From the NCBI GenBank assembly GCA_026182355.1, contig JAPFBL010001929.1:303501-367500 (forward strand): a stretch of DNA of 64,000 nucleotides, written 5' to 3'. The stretch is from Hermatobates lingyangjiaoensis. Taxonomy: Eukaryota > Arthropoda > Insecta > Hemiptera > Hermatobatidae. The position numbers and the translations under genes were made by a program. Of the stretch, positions 25,501 through 33,845 are shown one piece after another (positions within the stretch are counted from its first letter, which is position 1; every line of letters starts with the position of its first letter). The notes beneath the pieces are model-generated. The model did no database searches. It was not told where the DNA came from and was given only the letters and a program-made list of their open reading frames with translations.

Positions 25501-28500
25501 ACATCTAAATGGGATATGATTAAAAGGAGAATGAAAACATTAATTTTTTTGGAAACAAAGTTGCGCAAAATATGTAAATAATAAGAATTGTCTAAAAAAT
25601 CTATTCAATAAAAATTGCTTTTCTTTTCATCTGTCAAAAAACGTATATTCAAATTTACTCTGAGCGAGTGTTACCTTTTTCATGCTGCTGTACTCTGTTA
25701 TAAGGTTGCTTTGAATGTATATTGAGAAAACAAATTATAGTAATTATCAAGTTTTCCATACTCCATTCAAAGTCAAAATCGGCTATTCAGTATAATATAA
25801 AGCTTTTATAGCTGGAAGTTTCTAATTTTTGAAAATAATAAATATCAACTATTAGACTAGAATAGTGAAAAAACTGGATATTCGTCAACAAATATAAATC
25901 CTCTTTCTTGAGGAAAGAGTCCATTCCTCACATTTCAATATCATGGTAAGATACTACAATTCACAAAGATGAAGAAACTATAACTGTTATTAAGTTTTGC
26001 TCAAGAGTGCAATATATAGATTTATTAAAGCAGTTTATGAGACAAATCCATCATACCATGGAAGACAGAGGAAATTAATTTATGTTCGTTGGCGGTGATT
26101 TTTTACATGTAATAATATTATTCCTCTTACATCTCTTATAAGTCAATAATATATTTTCATTTTTCCATTAGAAACATCAATTTTATCTCAGTGGATTCGC
26201 TCAAAAAATTTCTAAGTCAATGTAAACAATGTAAAAAAATACAAAAAATTCGACAAGTATAGCAGGTGATCTCTTAGTCTAGGATAAACAAACAGTTTTT
26301 ATAGCGTTATTGCTCTTTCCCGTAATTGAAACTTCATGATTTTTTTTTTATAAATTGCTAATTTTTTGTTCCATTTTTGGTCAAATTTTCATAATTTTTT
26401 AACGAGCCGTTTAGCCTCAAAAAAACATTTTCTGAAAACACAAATCTTACTCTAACGCCCCTTTAGCGAATGTAATTTTAGAAAAAAATATCTCAACTCA
26501 TTGTCCATATAATGTTCTATTTATAGGCATAGTTTCATTCTTGTCCGTCAAACAGTATGGCTTGTATCGCTCTCACAAGGTTTGAGATTGATTTATAAGT
26601 CAAAATTTGTACATTTTATTGAAAAAAAAATATTTCCTGTTGATATAAAATTTTGAATATATTTTTCGTTTGTTCCATTTGTAACCTAAAAGATAATGTC
26701 AAAATCTCAAAACTCTAGGGTTAGTAGTTTAGGAGAAATAAATGTTAAAAAAAACGGTTTTTGGCAAAAAAAGTGACTTTCCCATCATGCATAATTCTTC
26801 CCAAACAATAGGGATCTTCGTCTAAATGGGGCTCATTTTTGTGTAAAATATCAACTTGATCCATCAAAGATTCTGGACCGTAGCGTGGTAACAAGCAATG
26901 CTAACACACGCACCCACCACGCACCCACCCACCCACGCACCCACCCACCCACCACCCACCACCCACCACCCACACACACACAGACATCATCGTAAAAACG
27001 TCATAAAACGACTTCTGGGACCTCAAAACATGTAATTCCGTCAAAATCTCGAGATCGAATTTTTTCACGATCACTATACTTTACTTATAGTAAAGTAATA
27101 ACTATATTAAATAGAATACCTAGAAGAAACTAATAAAATAATAAGGATTTATATATCGAATTTACTTGTGAATACCAACTAGTAAAATAACAACAGTTTG
27201 AAAGAAAACAGGGAAATTTAGCTAACCATAAATTCATGAAATGACCTTGGTATCGTTTATTTAATTTCTATATAATAGAATTTGTCCCAGTTTTATTTTT
27301 TGTTTATATTTGACTTGTCTGCATAAATCGAATGCTGAAGGACAAATGATAAACAAAATATCATACATATAATCGTCAGTCTACTCTTATCTTTTTGAAC
27401 ATCTGATGTAACCTCAGGAAGGACACTACTTGTTCGAAACCTTTATCCCGTTGATAATTTTTCTGTTATTTTCTCATTTTTTATAGTTATAGATTGTTAT
27501 GTAAATATTATTTGGGTGAATAGTATAAACAAATTAATAAGTCAGCTTAGCTAATAGCGAAAGTTATTAGATAATCTATTTATATAAAAGCTAATGTATG
27601 TGTGTCTTCGTTTTTCATATAGAAAAAAATGTTGCTTGTCTGTAGAAAAAAAAGAAGTATTTTGATATTTACAATTTTTCGAGGAAGACAATGATGAAAC
27701 TCTACTTTCCCTCCTAAGCGGATAAGTAAGAGTATTGACTTCTCTGAAATCGTGTCGAAACGTGTTAATGTCACTACATTGGAACCATTTATTTGTTAGT
27801 GACTTCAGGTATTCAGTTTTCATTTTAAAATCGAGTGTTAAGGCTAGGTTGCAGTAGCAGCTGCACACTAGGAACACTAAACTTTTCTTATTTTTTTATT
27901 GTTTAGCCGATCCCCCAGCTGGTGATAACGTCAGTCGTTTACCGGCTTATTGTTTGATTGCTGATACTACATATTCTACACTGAGAGTCCTAAATTTTGC
28001 CTAACTCAAGTGAATTTTGAGTAGGGATCTTTAACGAGTACCTGGCATTATACAGGATTTAGACCGATGGATTAACGTCCTTTCCGAGAGGCAACATGCT
28101 CAGATTTATTCAACTCTTGCGTGAATAAATTGAGGGTCAGAGTGGGTATTGAACGCTGGATCTACCAGTCCAGAGGCGAACACGCTGCCACTGTGCTAAC
28201 CTGACCCCTATATTTACTGTCTCTGAAAATCAATCCTGAGAGACCATATCTGAAATAAAATTGCTCTCCACTTATACATAAGAAAAACTAATGATAATGA
28301 GAGTGTCGAGTTATGAGATTGCAGCCGCTCTACTATACAACATTTTTTCTCACATGTATATTGCGTTTATATTAAGTTTTTTATTACAACATATATATTA
28401 AACTTTGCTTGTTAATTTTAGTGAATTATAGAAAATTGAAATTTGATATAACATTTTAAAAGTCGATTGCAATATTTTCATGGTCAACGTTTGCTACATA

Positions 28501-29280
28501 CAATAATATTATGCAGCAATGTAACAGAGTATTTTATTTATGTATAGTATATTGCTGGATGAACGACTTCCAATAATAAATTTAAAACCTGCTCAGAATT
28601 ATCTGCATCGTTTATAAACCATGTTATATCATCAGATGACACAACCTACCATCTCCAACACAACATTGTCTGAATGAGATCAAACATCGCCTGCAGGCCT
28701 CATTTTGACTTTACTGCTCCAAATTTTAATTAACAAAATTTTAATGAAATCATTTCGCTTTAATGCATTTAAATGGAACTTTTTTTAATTCTTTTGTGTA
28801 TAAATATTATTAATGACATATTTTCATACTTGCATATATAAAAAAAATTTCACATTAAACATGTGAGATAAAATCAACGTCTAAACCACAGTGACAAAAT
28901 CAGAAATGTGTCCAGTACACAAAACATGTGTTTGCACATTAGAGTGCAATAATTTGGATTGCAATGACTATTTTATGAAAGTTTAAGAAAAATCTTAGTT
29001 ATTATTCTACTTGTTGTACTGTTGTTTTGGCGCTAATTTTTGTTTTACATTTTTATAGTGAAATAATGCTATATATATATTAGTCTAAAGTACACAAAAA
29101 AATCATAAATATGACTAAGATCTTTTAATCAAATTATGCTCCTTCAAATGAGTAAGGATTTTACGAAGACTGTTTTAGTTAAAAGATTTTAGTAAAATTT
29201 TAGATTGTCTTACTGTGGTTTAGACGTTACCTCACTCTCTCCCGCTCTCTCGCTCTCTCTCACTCGCGCTCTCTCTCACT

Positions 29281-29360
<80 letters not shown>

Positions 29361-30991
29361 TTTATAAGCAACTTGAAATTACTAACCTTTCAACTTCAAA
29401 ATTTCAAGAATGATTTCTCTAATTACAAGTGTTTTTTTTTTCTTTTTGAAAGTTGGGAGTTGTCTTCAAAGGCCTACTCTGATATCAAGGATTAATTATT
29501 TCACCAATACTTTCTAATCAATGAAAGTTTGCACAATTAACATGAAAAGTAATTACAAGTTGATCATACTCTGGTTTATCCAGTTTTCAGGTAATAATAA
29601 CAGTTATTGTTTTTTTAATAATATAAATATATATCTACTTTTAGAATACAACTATAAATGGTTGAATAATGTTTAATTTTAACTTATTTGTTGTATTTTC
29701 ATGAATTTTATATTAATAGCACAATAAGCATGATGTTGGTAGTGATAGTTACACAAAGATATTAGTAAAAATTAAAGAAGAATGTACCATCTTACTTCTT
29801 TAATTTCCTTCTATACACGACTGGTTTATGATTACGTCCACCTTTTAGATTAAAAATGGGTATTAAAAAAGCTATAAAAACCAAAAGGACTTTTTTAAAA
29901 CAGGAAATTTAGCTATTGAACTGAAACCCATTTTCGATCACTTAAAATGACCGTATTCTCTATAGTTGTTTTGATAATAACACTAATACATGCGGAGGGT
30001 ATTTCTGTAATTTTTAATAATAACATTATTTTAAATGAAATAATATGATTCTAATTCAAAAATGATTAAATATATTAGAAAACAAACATGTATTACATAT
30101 ATTATATTTGTGCTTTAGGAGTTTTGTTTGCATTATTTTCATACAATTTTACAGATTTATTTTTTTTCTAAAAAATTAAAAATTATTAATGAAAATTAAA
30201 CAAAATTAATATCTTTTAAGGATTTTTATACTGGGAATAAAAAATAATTTGTTTAACGTCTGGTCAATGTAAAAGGTGAGGTACTACCGAGTTCGTTTTA
30301 TATAAAAATTCACGAAAAACCAATGAAGATTGAAGAAGTGCATTATCGTGGTGAAAAAGTAACGAATTGTTTCATCATAGTTCGGGACGTTTGGATTTGC
30401 TTCACATATACAGGTGTTGAACTAGTCAGAAATGCTCATTACTGTTCATTTGGCGTTGTAGCTACATTAACAGTGTGCAGTTTGTGAAAACCAGATTTTT
30501 TTAATTTTTTACTGTATTTTCTTATATTTATTCTTTCAGAATACCGAATTAATATATTAATCTATTACAGTGTGTCTATCATCTATTATAACTGCAATGG
30601 ATATTAGGGAATCATGAAACATTAAATGCACCAAAAACAAGAAACTCATGCTGTGATTGGCCAACTAAAGTCAGTCCTTTGAGCCAACCAGATATCTTCA
30701 ATCACAAGGTTCAATGGCCGAAAGCTCGTTCACTGCCAAGCAACTAGAATGTCTCCTTGACAGATGTTATAACAACTTCAGCCAAACAAAATGAAAATCG
30801 ACTGAAAGATCGAGGCCACCTGCGGTAAATTTGTAAGTGCAAAAATACATGATAACTTTTAACAACATGTATAATTCGAACACTTATGAAATAGCCTGAA
30901 AGATAAAGTAAAATAAGTTTTCTTGCAACACTTACAAAAAAGAAACACATGGGAAAATTAATGTCTTTTCATGTGTAATTTTCACTTAATT

Positions 30992-31025
<34 letters not shown>

Positions 31026-31072
31026 ATATATATATGTAATTATATATATATATATATAAATAATATATATAG

Positions 31073-31109
<37 letters not shown>

Positions 31110-31302
31110 GAGTTCGAGATTAACAAAGAGCAACACACAAAGTAGGGAAACACACTTACAGACTCAAATTTTCGGGTAATCCGTCTTCAGGAGAAAAGAG
31201 AATGGGAGACCAAGCACGTTGTAGACGCAACGGCAAGAAAACCCATATATATATAATTGTAATAATTGTATATAATATAATATAATTGTGTATATATAAT
31301 TG

Positions 31303-31345
<43 letters not shown>

Positions 31346-33363
31346 CAATGGAAGAATTGACTCGACTCACTCCTACGACTCTCGTTGTCATCTATGTCTC
31401 AGTTCAGTATAATTGCGTCGTCACGGTACATGGATTTTTACACGTTTCATTGCAATTCGCGTGTGCATACTAAAATAACATGGTATAGGTTTTTTCATTT
31501 CTCTCCAGGCATTATTTACCATTATTTTCTATAAGAATTTTTTTTGCTGTTTTCTTTTCCCTAGACAGAGAATTTCGCAACAAGAAAACAAAAAAATGTT
31601 GGGGTTATTTTTTTGGAGATGTTTAAAACAAAGTATTTAAAAAGGGGGAATTTGATTAAGAATTTGATTCAAAAAAACTGTCATAGAGGTTGTCCAAGGA
31701 GAATTAGCATGAATGGCAATGGATATATTGCCGTGTTGATCATCGAATATCCTGGAACATACTGGAAGTCAGACCTAGTACATATACAAACAACTTTAAC
31801 AAGTCGCCATTTTTGAAATTGTTAAGTTTTAAAAGCAATGATCGTGATTGGACACATTGTTACAGGGGGAAATTGATATACTGAGAAACTATCAAAGTTT
31901 TTAACTACGAAGTACAATAAATTATACTACATGAATTTGTAAGTACTGAGAAGTACTTAATTGTCTATCTTTTTTTTTTTCAAGCATCTACAATCTCAAG
32001 GTTCAATTAATTTACTGGGATGAAATCATCAGGAAATGCTACTACTGATTCATACATATTATCAAAAATGAAATCTTAAGAACAGCAAAGTCAAGGAGCT
32101 GCTCATTTGTTTTTCATAATATGATTTAAGAAATAGTAATCCCAAGTTTTTTTTTTTTTTTTATTATTATTATAATTAATGCCTTCACGCCAGGCTGATC
32201 TTTATACATTTTGCTAGATTCTGATATGCATATCAAAAATCAGATCGTTTAGGTTTTTCCTGAATTAAATTAGCATTACCCTTCAGGTATGACTTCATGT
32301 AGTATCATAATTTTTATTATAACGTTTTTTTTTCCTGAACTGTATACAATAATAATTAATTTTTGGATGTAGGTTTTCGGTGTGTGTGGGAACTTACACA
32401 GAAAGTAAGCACAGTTGTCAAACATCCACGAAATACATTAAATAAACGTCCACATAAATGTAATATATATATATAAAGATTTCACATAAACACGTGAAAT
32501 AACAATCAATGATCAAACCACAATAAGAAAATGGGAAAACAAGACTAAGATCTTTCAACCGTAGCAAGCGGTCTTCGTCAGAGTCAAAAACCCAACTGAT
32601 ATATATATGATATATATATATATATATAAGTAAAAAAGATGAATCGGGATGCCGTCAGTTTCTTCAACTTTCAATCAAATTTGCATTCCCAAATTTCCGA
32701 TTATATTTAAAATCTTTTCAAGTCCCTACAAAATAGAGGAATAAGAAATTAGATATAAACATTTTAAACACAAACAAAAGACGTTGCTTATGAAAAATTA
32801 TTTACAATCAAGCCTATTAGAATAACATATCTAGAAAAAAACAAAACAAACAAAGTAGGAATTGTAATTCTAACAGGCTTGATTGTAAATATTTTTTTTT
32901 ATCTTGTCCTTTTTTGTCTTTAAAATGTTTATATCTCATTTATTATTTCCTCTATTTTGTAAACTTTTGATGAAGATTTTAAATAAAATATTACGAGGAT
33001 AAGATAAGGGGAATGTATTTGGAAATTGAGTCAGAGATAGATAGATAGAGAGTGAATGAGTGAGTGAGAGTGAGAGAGAGCGAGAGAAGAGAGAGAGAGA
33101 GAGAAGATTGAGAGAAGATTTGAGATTGAGAATGGTAATGGGAAGGGACGTACGAAGAGAGAGAGAAAGAGGAAGAAGGACTGAGAGAGATGAGCGAAGA
33201 AAGGGGATGAGAGATATCTATTCAAGAGATAGGTTTAAAGAGTAAACATGAGGCAAAAGGGTTGAAAAGGGTAAATGAGCTTCAACAAAGAGTGGAAAGA
33301 TTTGAAAAAGTAGAGGATAAGAGTGAAAAAGAGAAGAGAAAGTGGTACTAGGCCATCAGGGAG

Positions 33364-33418
<55 letters not shown>

Positions 33419-33845
33419 AGAGAATTTTACATTAAAGAAAAACGTAATAAACTACTACTGGCAAGTATTTGTATTTTGTATTTTCACTCTCACTTTCTTT
33501 CCTTCTAAGAATATAGTGTTTTCTTTTATCTTTAAATTTCCATTTAATACATGTTACTCGTTATATAGATATATATATATAATACGTAGTAATAAATAAT
33601 TAATAAGATTAAGGGTTTTATTTTAAAAACAACTCTTGTGTATTCCATGCTAATCTAACAAATTTCAATAACAATATAACATGAATGAAGAGAAAGCATT
33701 GCTTACCAGTAGTGGAATGTTGGGAACTACCAACGGCGTGTTTCTATCGAGAGACAACTCAGGGACAAAATGAAGCAGTTTTTTGTGTTGAAATGTCACT
33801 GTACCATTTTCGTTAAATTTAATGTTCACTTTTTCCATGTTTTCT
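13407..33845 (-). CDS. Class B scavenger receptor (CD36/SCARB family), seven exons, 5' end not found
   Basis: Exons in transcript order are 33845-33707, 23445-23239, 22199-22049, 18330-18082, 15510-15389, 15302-15180 and 13712-13407. All have AG/GT borders and their phases chain without error, giving 431 residues to the stop. Members of this family are about 470-550 residues, with one membrane segment near each end and a large glycosylated, disulphide-rich ectodomain that binds lipids and lipoproteins. Family hallmarks seen are NENGTVTF, PYWHNDPC...FFPPRD, DKDLCRVWPL, NKCFCPG...C, SPIFVSLPHYL, EGLSPDPEKH, VPLEGRVRVQINLQV, CWVEEGVEELP and a final hydrophobic segment with a cytosolic tail. The first membrane segment and early ectodomain (about 80-110 residues) must lie on exons above 33845 that I did not recognise. 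Introns are loaded with transposons; the one between 33707 and 23445 is 10.3 kb. Confidence 0.93.
13713..14697. other. Intron sequence, no recognised element
   Basis: Intron of the receptor gene. AT-rich, with a more balanced patch at about 13810-13925 that I cannot identify. The ORF starting at 14460 runs into family A repeat and (TA)n and is not a gene. Confidence 0.5.
14698..14815 (+). repeat. Repeat family A, forward copy A3
   Basis: It reads TTGACTCTGACGAAGACC, GTTACGGTTGAAAGATC, ...TTATTGTGG and TTTCACGTGTTTATGTG in order. (TA)n follows. A more diverged reverse-sense piece (CACAATAAGAAATAGG) lies at 14829-14878, before the (TA)n at 14879-14917. Confidence 0.9.
14879..14917. repeat. (TA)n microsatellite
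   Basis: TA dinucleotides in the last intron of the receptor gene. Confidence 0.95.
14930..15075 (-). repeat. PLE-type terminal repeat with hammerhead-like core
   Basis: On the - strand, CTCCTGATAACGAAGAACAC is followed by TTCAAAATATTGAA and GTAAGT (14966-14971). The layout matches the PLE terminal repeats at 48386 and 60930 (CTGATGACGA, ...GAAATAT..., GTGAGT), although the sequence is a different subfamily. The neighbouring ACGAAGTGAGAG region belongs to the same repeat. The core is degenerate. Confidence 0.5.
15180..15302 (-). CDS. Scavenger receptor exon 6 of those found
   Basis: Acceptor AATAG|AAACTC and donor GAAGAG|GTAATT, phase 0 at both ends, 41 codons. It encodes KLGVPLEGRVRVQINLQV, the most conserved strand of the CD36 fold, and ends FPLCWVEE. 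Confidence 0.93.
15389..15510 (-). CDS. Scavenger receptor exon 5 of those found
   Basis: Acceptor GTTACAG|ATTCACC and donor CAACCA|GTATGT. It completes the Asp codon split from the preceding exon and encodes DSPIFVSLPHYLGVKD, then EGLSPDPEKHTTVFKIQP. This aligns with the family pattern of a [GA]P[IV]..S.PHFL-like motif, a GL.P...EH motif and a (D/K)I.P motif. Confidence 0.94.
15511..16130. other. Intron sequence
   Basis: AT-rich intronic DNA. The segment ATTCAAGTGAAAATGGTTCCGTTTCAGTAACTC (cited by position 15718-15750) recurs diverged at about 16784-16816, so part of it is an old repeat of unknown type. Confidence 0.45.
16131..16257 (+). repeat. Repeat family A, forward copy A4
   Basis: A full forward copy from TTCAGTTGGG through CTCTGACGAAGACCGC and GTTACGGTTGAAAGATC to TTTCACGTGTTTATGTG. 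It is flanked on both sides by (TA)n. Confidence 0.92.
16280..16500 (+). repeat. PLE-derived fragment (N-terminal leader region)
   Basis: A segment TTGGGAGAAGTCC...TTCAAACATAT occurs twice (near 16290 and 16328). A short reading frame follows with NLEKLVKKLTSVKCGQ, similar to RKLEKLTRKRTKVKIG at 46950 and RRLEQLSLKVVNAEAA at 40995. I infer a fragment of the basic N-terminal region of a PLE protein. Confidence 0.35.
17011..17316 (+). mobile_element. tRNA-derived SINE, near full length
   Basis: The head is tRNA-like: AGGTTAGCTCAATGGTTAA (A box) and GGGGTTCGATCCCC (B box) at the expected spacing. The body follows (GTGAATAAATCTGAGTACGT..., AGAACGTTAAGCC, GCCAGATACTCGTT, CTTGAGTTAGG). The tail is CGGTAAAC...GGGGATCGGTTAAAAC then A-rich. 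Extra sequence after the B box and dispersed copies elsewhere rule out a functional tRNA gene. Confidence 0.9.
17317..18081. other. Intron sequence with a G run
   Basis: No gene. A homopolymer of 18 G occupies 17833-17850. The segment around 17570-17720 contains several CAAACGACTT steps, a weak tandem pattern. Confidence 0.5.
18082..18330 (-). CDS. Scavenger receptor exon 4 of those found
   Basis: Acceptor TTCAG|GTTCC and donor CAGTTCG|GTAAGT. The exon enters and leaves in phase 1. It encodes GSFFPPRDVTKEDVVNVWDK, DLCRVWPLRYRG, NKCFCPGRQKCPPDG and IRPCQFG. The four cysteines around CFCP match the disulphide cluster of the family. Confidence 0.95.
18600..18895 (-). mobile_element. tRNA-derived SINE, diverged, reverse orientation
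   Basis: On the - strand it begins GGGGCCAGGGTAGCCTAGC and includes TAGATCCTGGGTTCAATTCTC (B-box-like), the AAGCACGTCATCC body step and TTAGGCAGAATTTAAG. It is the same family as 17011 but diverged. Confidence 0.8.
19130..19680. repeat. Minisatellite of TATTATTGCTATAACAT-type units
   Basis: About twenty or more units of roughly 20 bases (TTGTATTATTGCTATAACAT and variants), with a larger repeat of about 120 bases visible between 19190 and 19400. ORFs over it are artefacts. Confidence 0.9.
20004..20525. repeat. Three diverged copies of a ~110 bp segment
   Basis: The string AAAACTTAAGTTT...GTTAAC...ATCAAA...AAAGAGTCCC.TTTCTATAA.AGACAATG appears near 20045-20130, 20325-20415 and 20443-20527. 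It leads directly into the PLE ORF and may be part of that element's 5' region. Confidence 0.6.
20526..21293 (+). mobile_element. Penelope-like element ORF, 5' truncated (thumb, linker, GIY-YIG)
   Basis: An open frame of 255 codons. The N-terminal part (HHPVLHKINTARGLVFRALHL and NNFPKKVINNIM) matches the thumb region that follows the reverse transcriptase palm of PLEs. KGLSEQLEKAL and FFKLKSPV form the linker. CSDCEVLYIGQTSQYLKNRI is the zinc-ligand pair plus GIY-YIG nuclease core. The palm motifs are absent, so the copy is 5' truncated and cannot move by itself, but the retained frame is unbroken. It sits in an intron of the receptor gene, in the opposite direction. A hammerhead-like core follows at 21785. 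Confidence 0.88.
21294..21835 (+). mobile_element. 3' tail of the PLE at 20526
   Basis: Non-coding T-rich tail of about 540 bases, ending in the hammerhead-like core and ACGTCGGCTGATCATCAGG. The same GAAACGTCGGC ending occurs in the decayed relative at 7782 and, reversed, at 24281. Confidence 0.65.
21785..21820 (+). ncRNA. Hammerhead-like core in PLE tail
   Basis: TTGAAAAT precedes stem GCCAA (21793-21797), which pairs with TTGGC (21805-21809), followed by GAAA (21810-21813) and CGTCGG. The first block has drifted from CTGANGA, so this copy is probably inactive. Confidence 0.35.
22049..22199 (-). CDS. Scavenger receptor exon 3 of those found
   Basis: Acceptor TTTGTAG|AGAAAT, donor CAGAAG|GTAAGC, phase 0 in and phase 1 out. 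It encodes RNTSLLSDIQTIEGG, then HLPYWHNDPCNSIRASEG. NTS is a potential N-glycosylation site. The pattern YW....C..I...(D/E)G precedes FPP in the next exon, as in CD36 and SCARB1. Confidence 0.94.
22290..22552 (+). repeat. PLE-type terminal repeat and (TA)n
   Basis: CTCCTAATGACGGTTCAAAC is followed by a GGAACTTAGAG step and GTAAGT at 22474-22479, then TGTTTGTTCC. The arrangement matches the terminal repeats of other PLE-like families here (31105-31245, 48386). A (TA)n array lies at about 22522-22552. Confidence 0.5.
22823..23045. repeat. PLE-type terminal repeat, family D
   Basis: It contains CAATCCGTCTTCAGAAG...GGGAGACTAAGCACGCTGTAG and then an opposite-sense CTTCTGAAGACAGATTG, ending in an ATTTTGAACTC step that mirrors the GAGTTCAAAATCGA start. 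This partial foldback is related to the copy at 31105-31245 (CAGGAGAAAAGAGAATGGG, GACCAAGCACGTTGTAG). Confidence 0.7.
23239..23445 (-). CDS. Scavenger receptor exon 2 of those found
   Basis: Acceptor GTTTTAG|ACTTTG, donor ATTGGG|GTGAGT, phase 0 at both ends, 69 codons. It encodes TLTSKAAELSPLLRMP, FNQITADQLMFGFEE and PPSKMGLLIG. This corresponds to the family region ending in L.T..ELL(W/F)GY.D and K.GLF.G. Confidence 0.93.
23560..24050 (+). pseudogene. Decayed non-LTR retrotransposon (LINE) 3' end
   Basis: One frame gives RILTGFLTGHCKLNGHLQRM, then DGLCRFCKE, a stop, then EETSLHLLAD, then stops. The pattern LTG.LTGH..L..HL..(M/I)G followed by C..C.EEEET..HLL is typical of the C-terminal region after RNase H in Jockey/I-like LINEs. 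Several stops show decay. It ends in an AATAAATAAATAATACATACAT tract (24042-24066). It lies in the 10 kb intron. Confidence 0.75.
24101..24166 (+). repeat. Repeat family A, partial copy A5
   Basis: It retains only GGTTGACTCTGACGAAGAC, a diverged loop and GTTACGGTTGAAAGATCTTAG. The rest is absent. Confidence 0.75.
24230..24420 (-). mobile_element. PLE 3' tail with hammerhead-like core, reverse orientation
   Basis: On the - strand, GTAGCCCTGAAGATGTCTAC is followed by AAATATAGGCGAAACGTCGG. The stem GTCTA/TAGGC (five pairs, one wobble) sits between CTGAAGA-T and GAAA. It is the same family as 7758 and 21785. No coding part remains. Confidence 0.65.
24421..25150. other. Intron sequence with one possible PLE-like core
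   Basis: AT-rich. On the - strand near 24740-24790, CCTGACGACAAACTGATGGT then CGAAACATAA resembles the CTGA(N)GA...GAAA layout but is weak. Nothing else is recognised. Confidence 0.4.
25151..25440. repeat. Diverged tandem repeat of TAATTATAGATAGAA-type units
   Basis: About eight irregular units containing AATTATAGATAGAA or close variants, spaced roughly 30-40 bases apart. Confidence 0.6.
25440..27095. repeat. Unclassified transposon-derived repeat
   Basis: The stretch starts near TCTACTTTACTATAAGTAA and ends near CTATACTTTACTTATAGTAAAG. The right half has the look of a retrotransposon 3' UTR: a CACCCA/CACACA microsatellite (26897-26982) followed by GACTTCTGGGACCTCAAAAC and AAAATCTCGAGATCGAA. 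I recall similar ends from RTE-like elements, but no coding part is present to prove the class. Confidence 0.4.
26897..26982. repeat. (CACC/CCCA)n microsatellite
   Basis: Imperfect CACCCACC, CACGCACC and CACA units. Confidence 0.95.
27096..27890. other. Intron sequence
   Basis: No coding exon identified. At about 27412-27450, CCTCAGGAAGGACACTACTT then GTTCGAAACC resembles the core of the foldback elements at 37975 and 54330. An ORF at 27551-27877 on the - strand has no support. Confidence 0.4.
27892..28210 (-). mobile_element. tRNA-derived SINE, near full length, reverse orientation
   Basis: The - strand begins GGGGTCAGGTTAGCACAGTG (A box region), has GTAGATCCAGCGTTCAATAC (B box), GTGTTCGCCTCTGGACTGG and TGAATAAATCTGAGCATG, and ends CGGTAAACGACTGACG...GGGGGATCGGCTAAACAAT then A-rich. 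It is collinear with the copy at 17011. Confidence 0.9.
28211..29110. other. Intron sequence, AT-rich
   Basis: Nothing recognised. Confidence 0.45.
29112..29222. repeat. Repeat family A, strongly diverged copy
   Basis: It retains GACTAAGATCTTTTAATC in reverse sense, then TTTTACGAAGACTGTTTTAG, TTAAAAGATTTTAG and CTTACTGTGGTTTAGACG in forward sense. It is recognisable only by comparison with other family A copies. Confidence 0.5.
29225..29359. repeat. (CT)n then (CA)n microsatellite
   Basis: CTCT with CTCGC interruptions, followed by a pure CA run. The Ser/Leu/His-rich ORF across it is an artefact. Confidence 0.95.
29365..30960. other. Intron sequence, no gene seen
   Basis: AT-rich with a more balanced segment at 30240-30480 and 30600-30830. 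No splice-supported frame or known repeat was recognised. Confidence 0.45.
30998..31104. repeat. (TA)n array
   Basis: Long TA dinucleotide tracts with short interruptions. Confidence 0.95.
31105..31245 (-). repeat. PLE-type terminal repeat, family D, within (TA)n
   Basis: On the - strand, CTCCTGAAGACGGATTACCC is followed by GAAAATTTGAGTCTGTAAGT (GTAAGT at 31159-31154) and GTGTTTCCC. CTGAAGAC, the two-pair hairpin GG-ATTA-CC and CGAAAA form a hammerhead-like layout. It is embedded in (TA)n on both sides. Confidence 0.7.
31246..31341. repeat. (TA)n-rich array
   Basis: TATATAATTGTAAT units grading into pure TA. Confidence 0.9.
31342..32474. other. Intron sequence
   Basis: No gene recognised. 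The ORF at 31613-31816 has no similarity that I recognise. A T run lies near 32145-32162. Confidence 0.45.
32475..32599 (-). repeat. Repeat family A, full reverse copy A6
   Basis: Reverse-sense copy from ATTTCACATAAACACGTG to GTCAGAGTCAAAAACCCAAC, with (TA)n on both sides. The core GATCTTTCAACCGTAGCAAG carries a G instead of A relative to other copies. Confidence 0.92.
32690..32995. repeat. Foldback element
   Basis: Left-arm sequences (TATTTAAAATCTTTTCAAG, TACAAAATAGAGGAATAA, GATATAAACATTTTAAA, TTTACAATCAAGCCT) recur in reverse complement and reverse order on the right (AGGCTTGATTGTAAA, TTTAAAATGTTTATATC, TTATTTCCTCTATTTTGTA, GAAGATTTTAAATA). The arms are imperfect and about 130 bases long. 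Confidence 0.75.
33050..33416. repeat. (GA)n-rich array
   Basis: GAGA tracts, purest at 33366-33416. Overlapping ORFs on both strands (Arg/Glu or Ser/Leu) are artefacts. Confidence 0.9.
33707..33845 (-). CDS. Scavenger receptor, first exon found
   Basis: Acceptor CTGTTTCAG|AGAAAAC and donor CTACTG|GTAAGC. It begins with one base completing a split codon and ends phase 0. It encodes ENMEKVNIKFNENGTVTFQH, then KLLHFVPELSLDRNTPL and VVPNIPLL. It corresponds to the family pattern K.N......NGTV.F.......F.P..S and (P/L)NIPLL. It carries an NGT glycosylation site. The preceding exon must end in phase 2. Confidence 0.92.

Noticed and set aside
29205..29495. ORF over (CT)n(CA)n
   Set aside because: Ser/Leu/His runs are translations of microsatellites.
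33031..33599. ORFs on both strands over (GA)n
   Set aside because: Repeat artefacts (Arg/Glu on one strand, Ser/Leu on the other).
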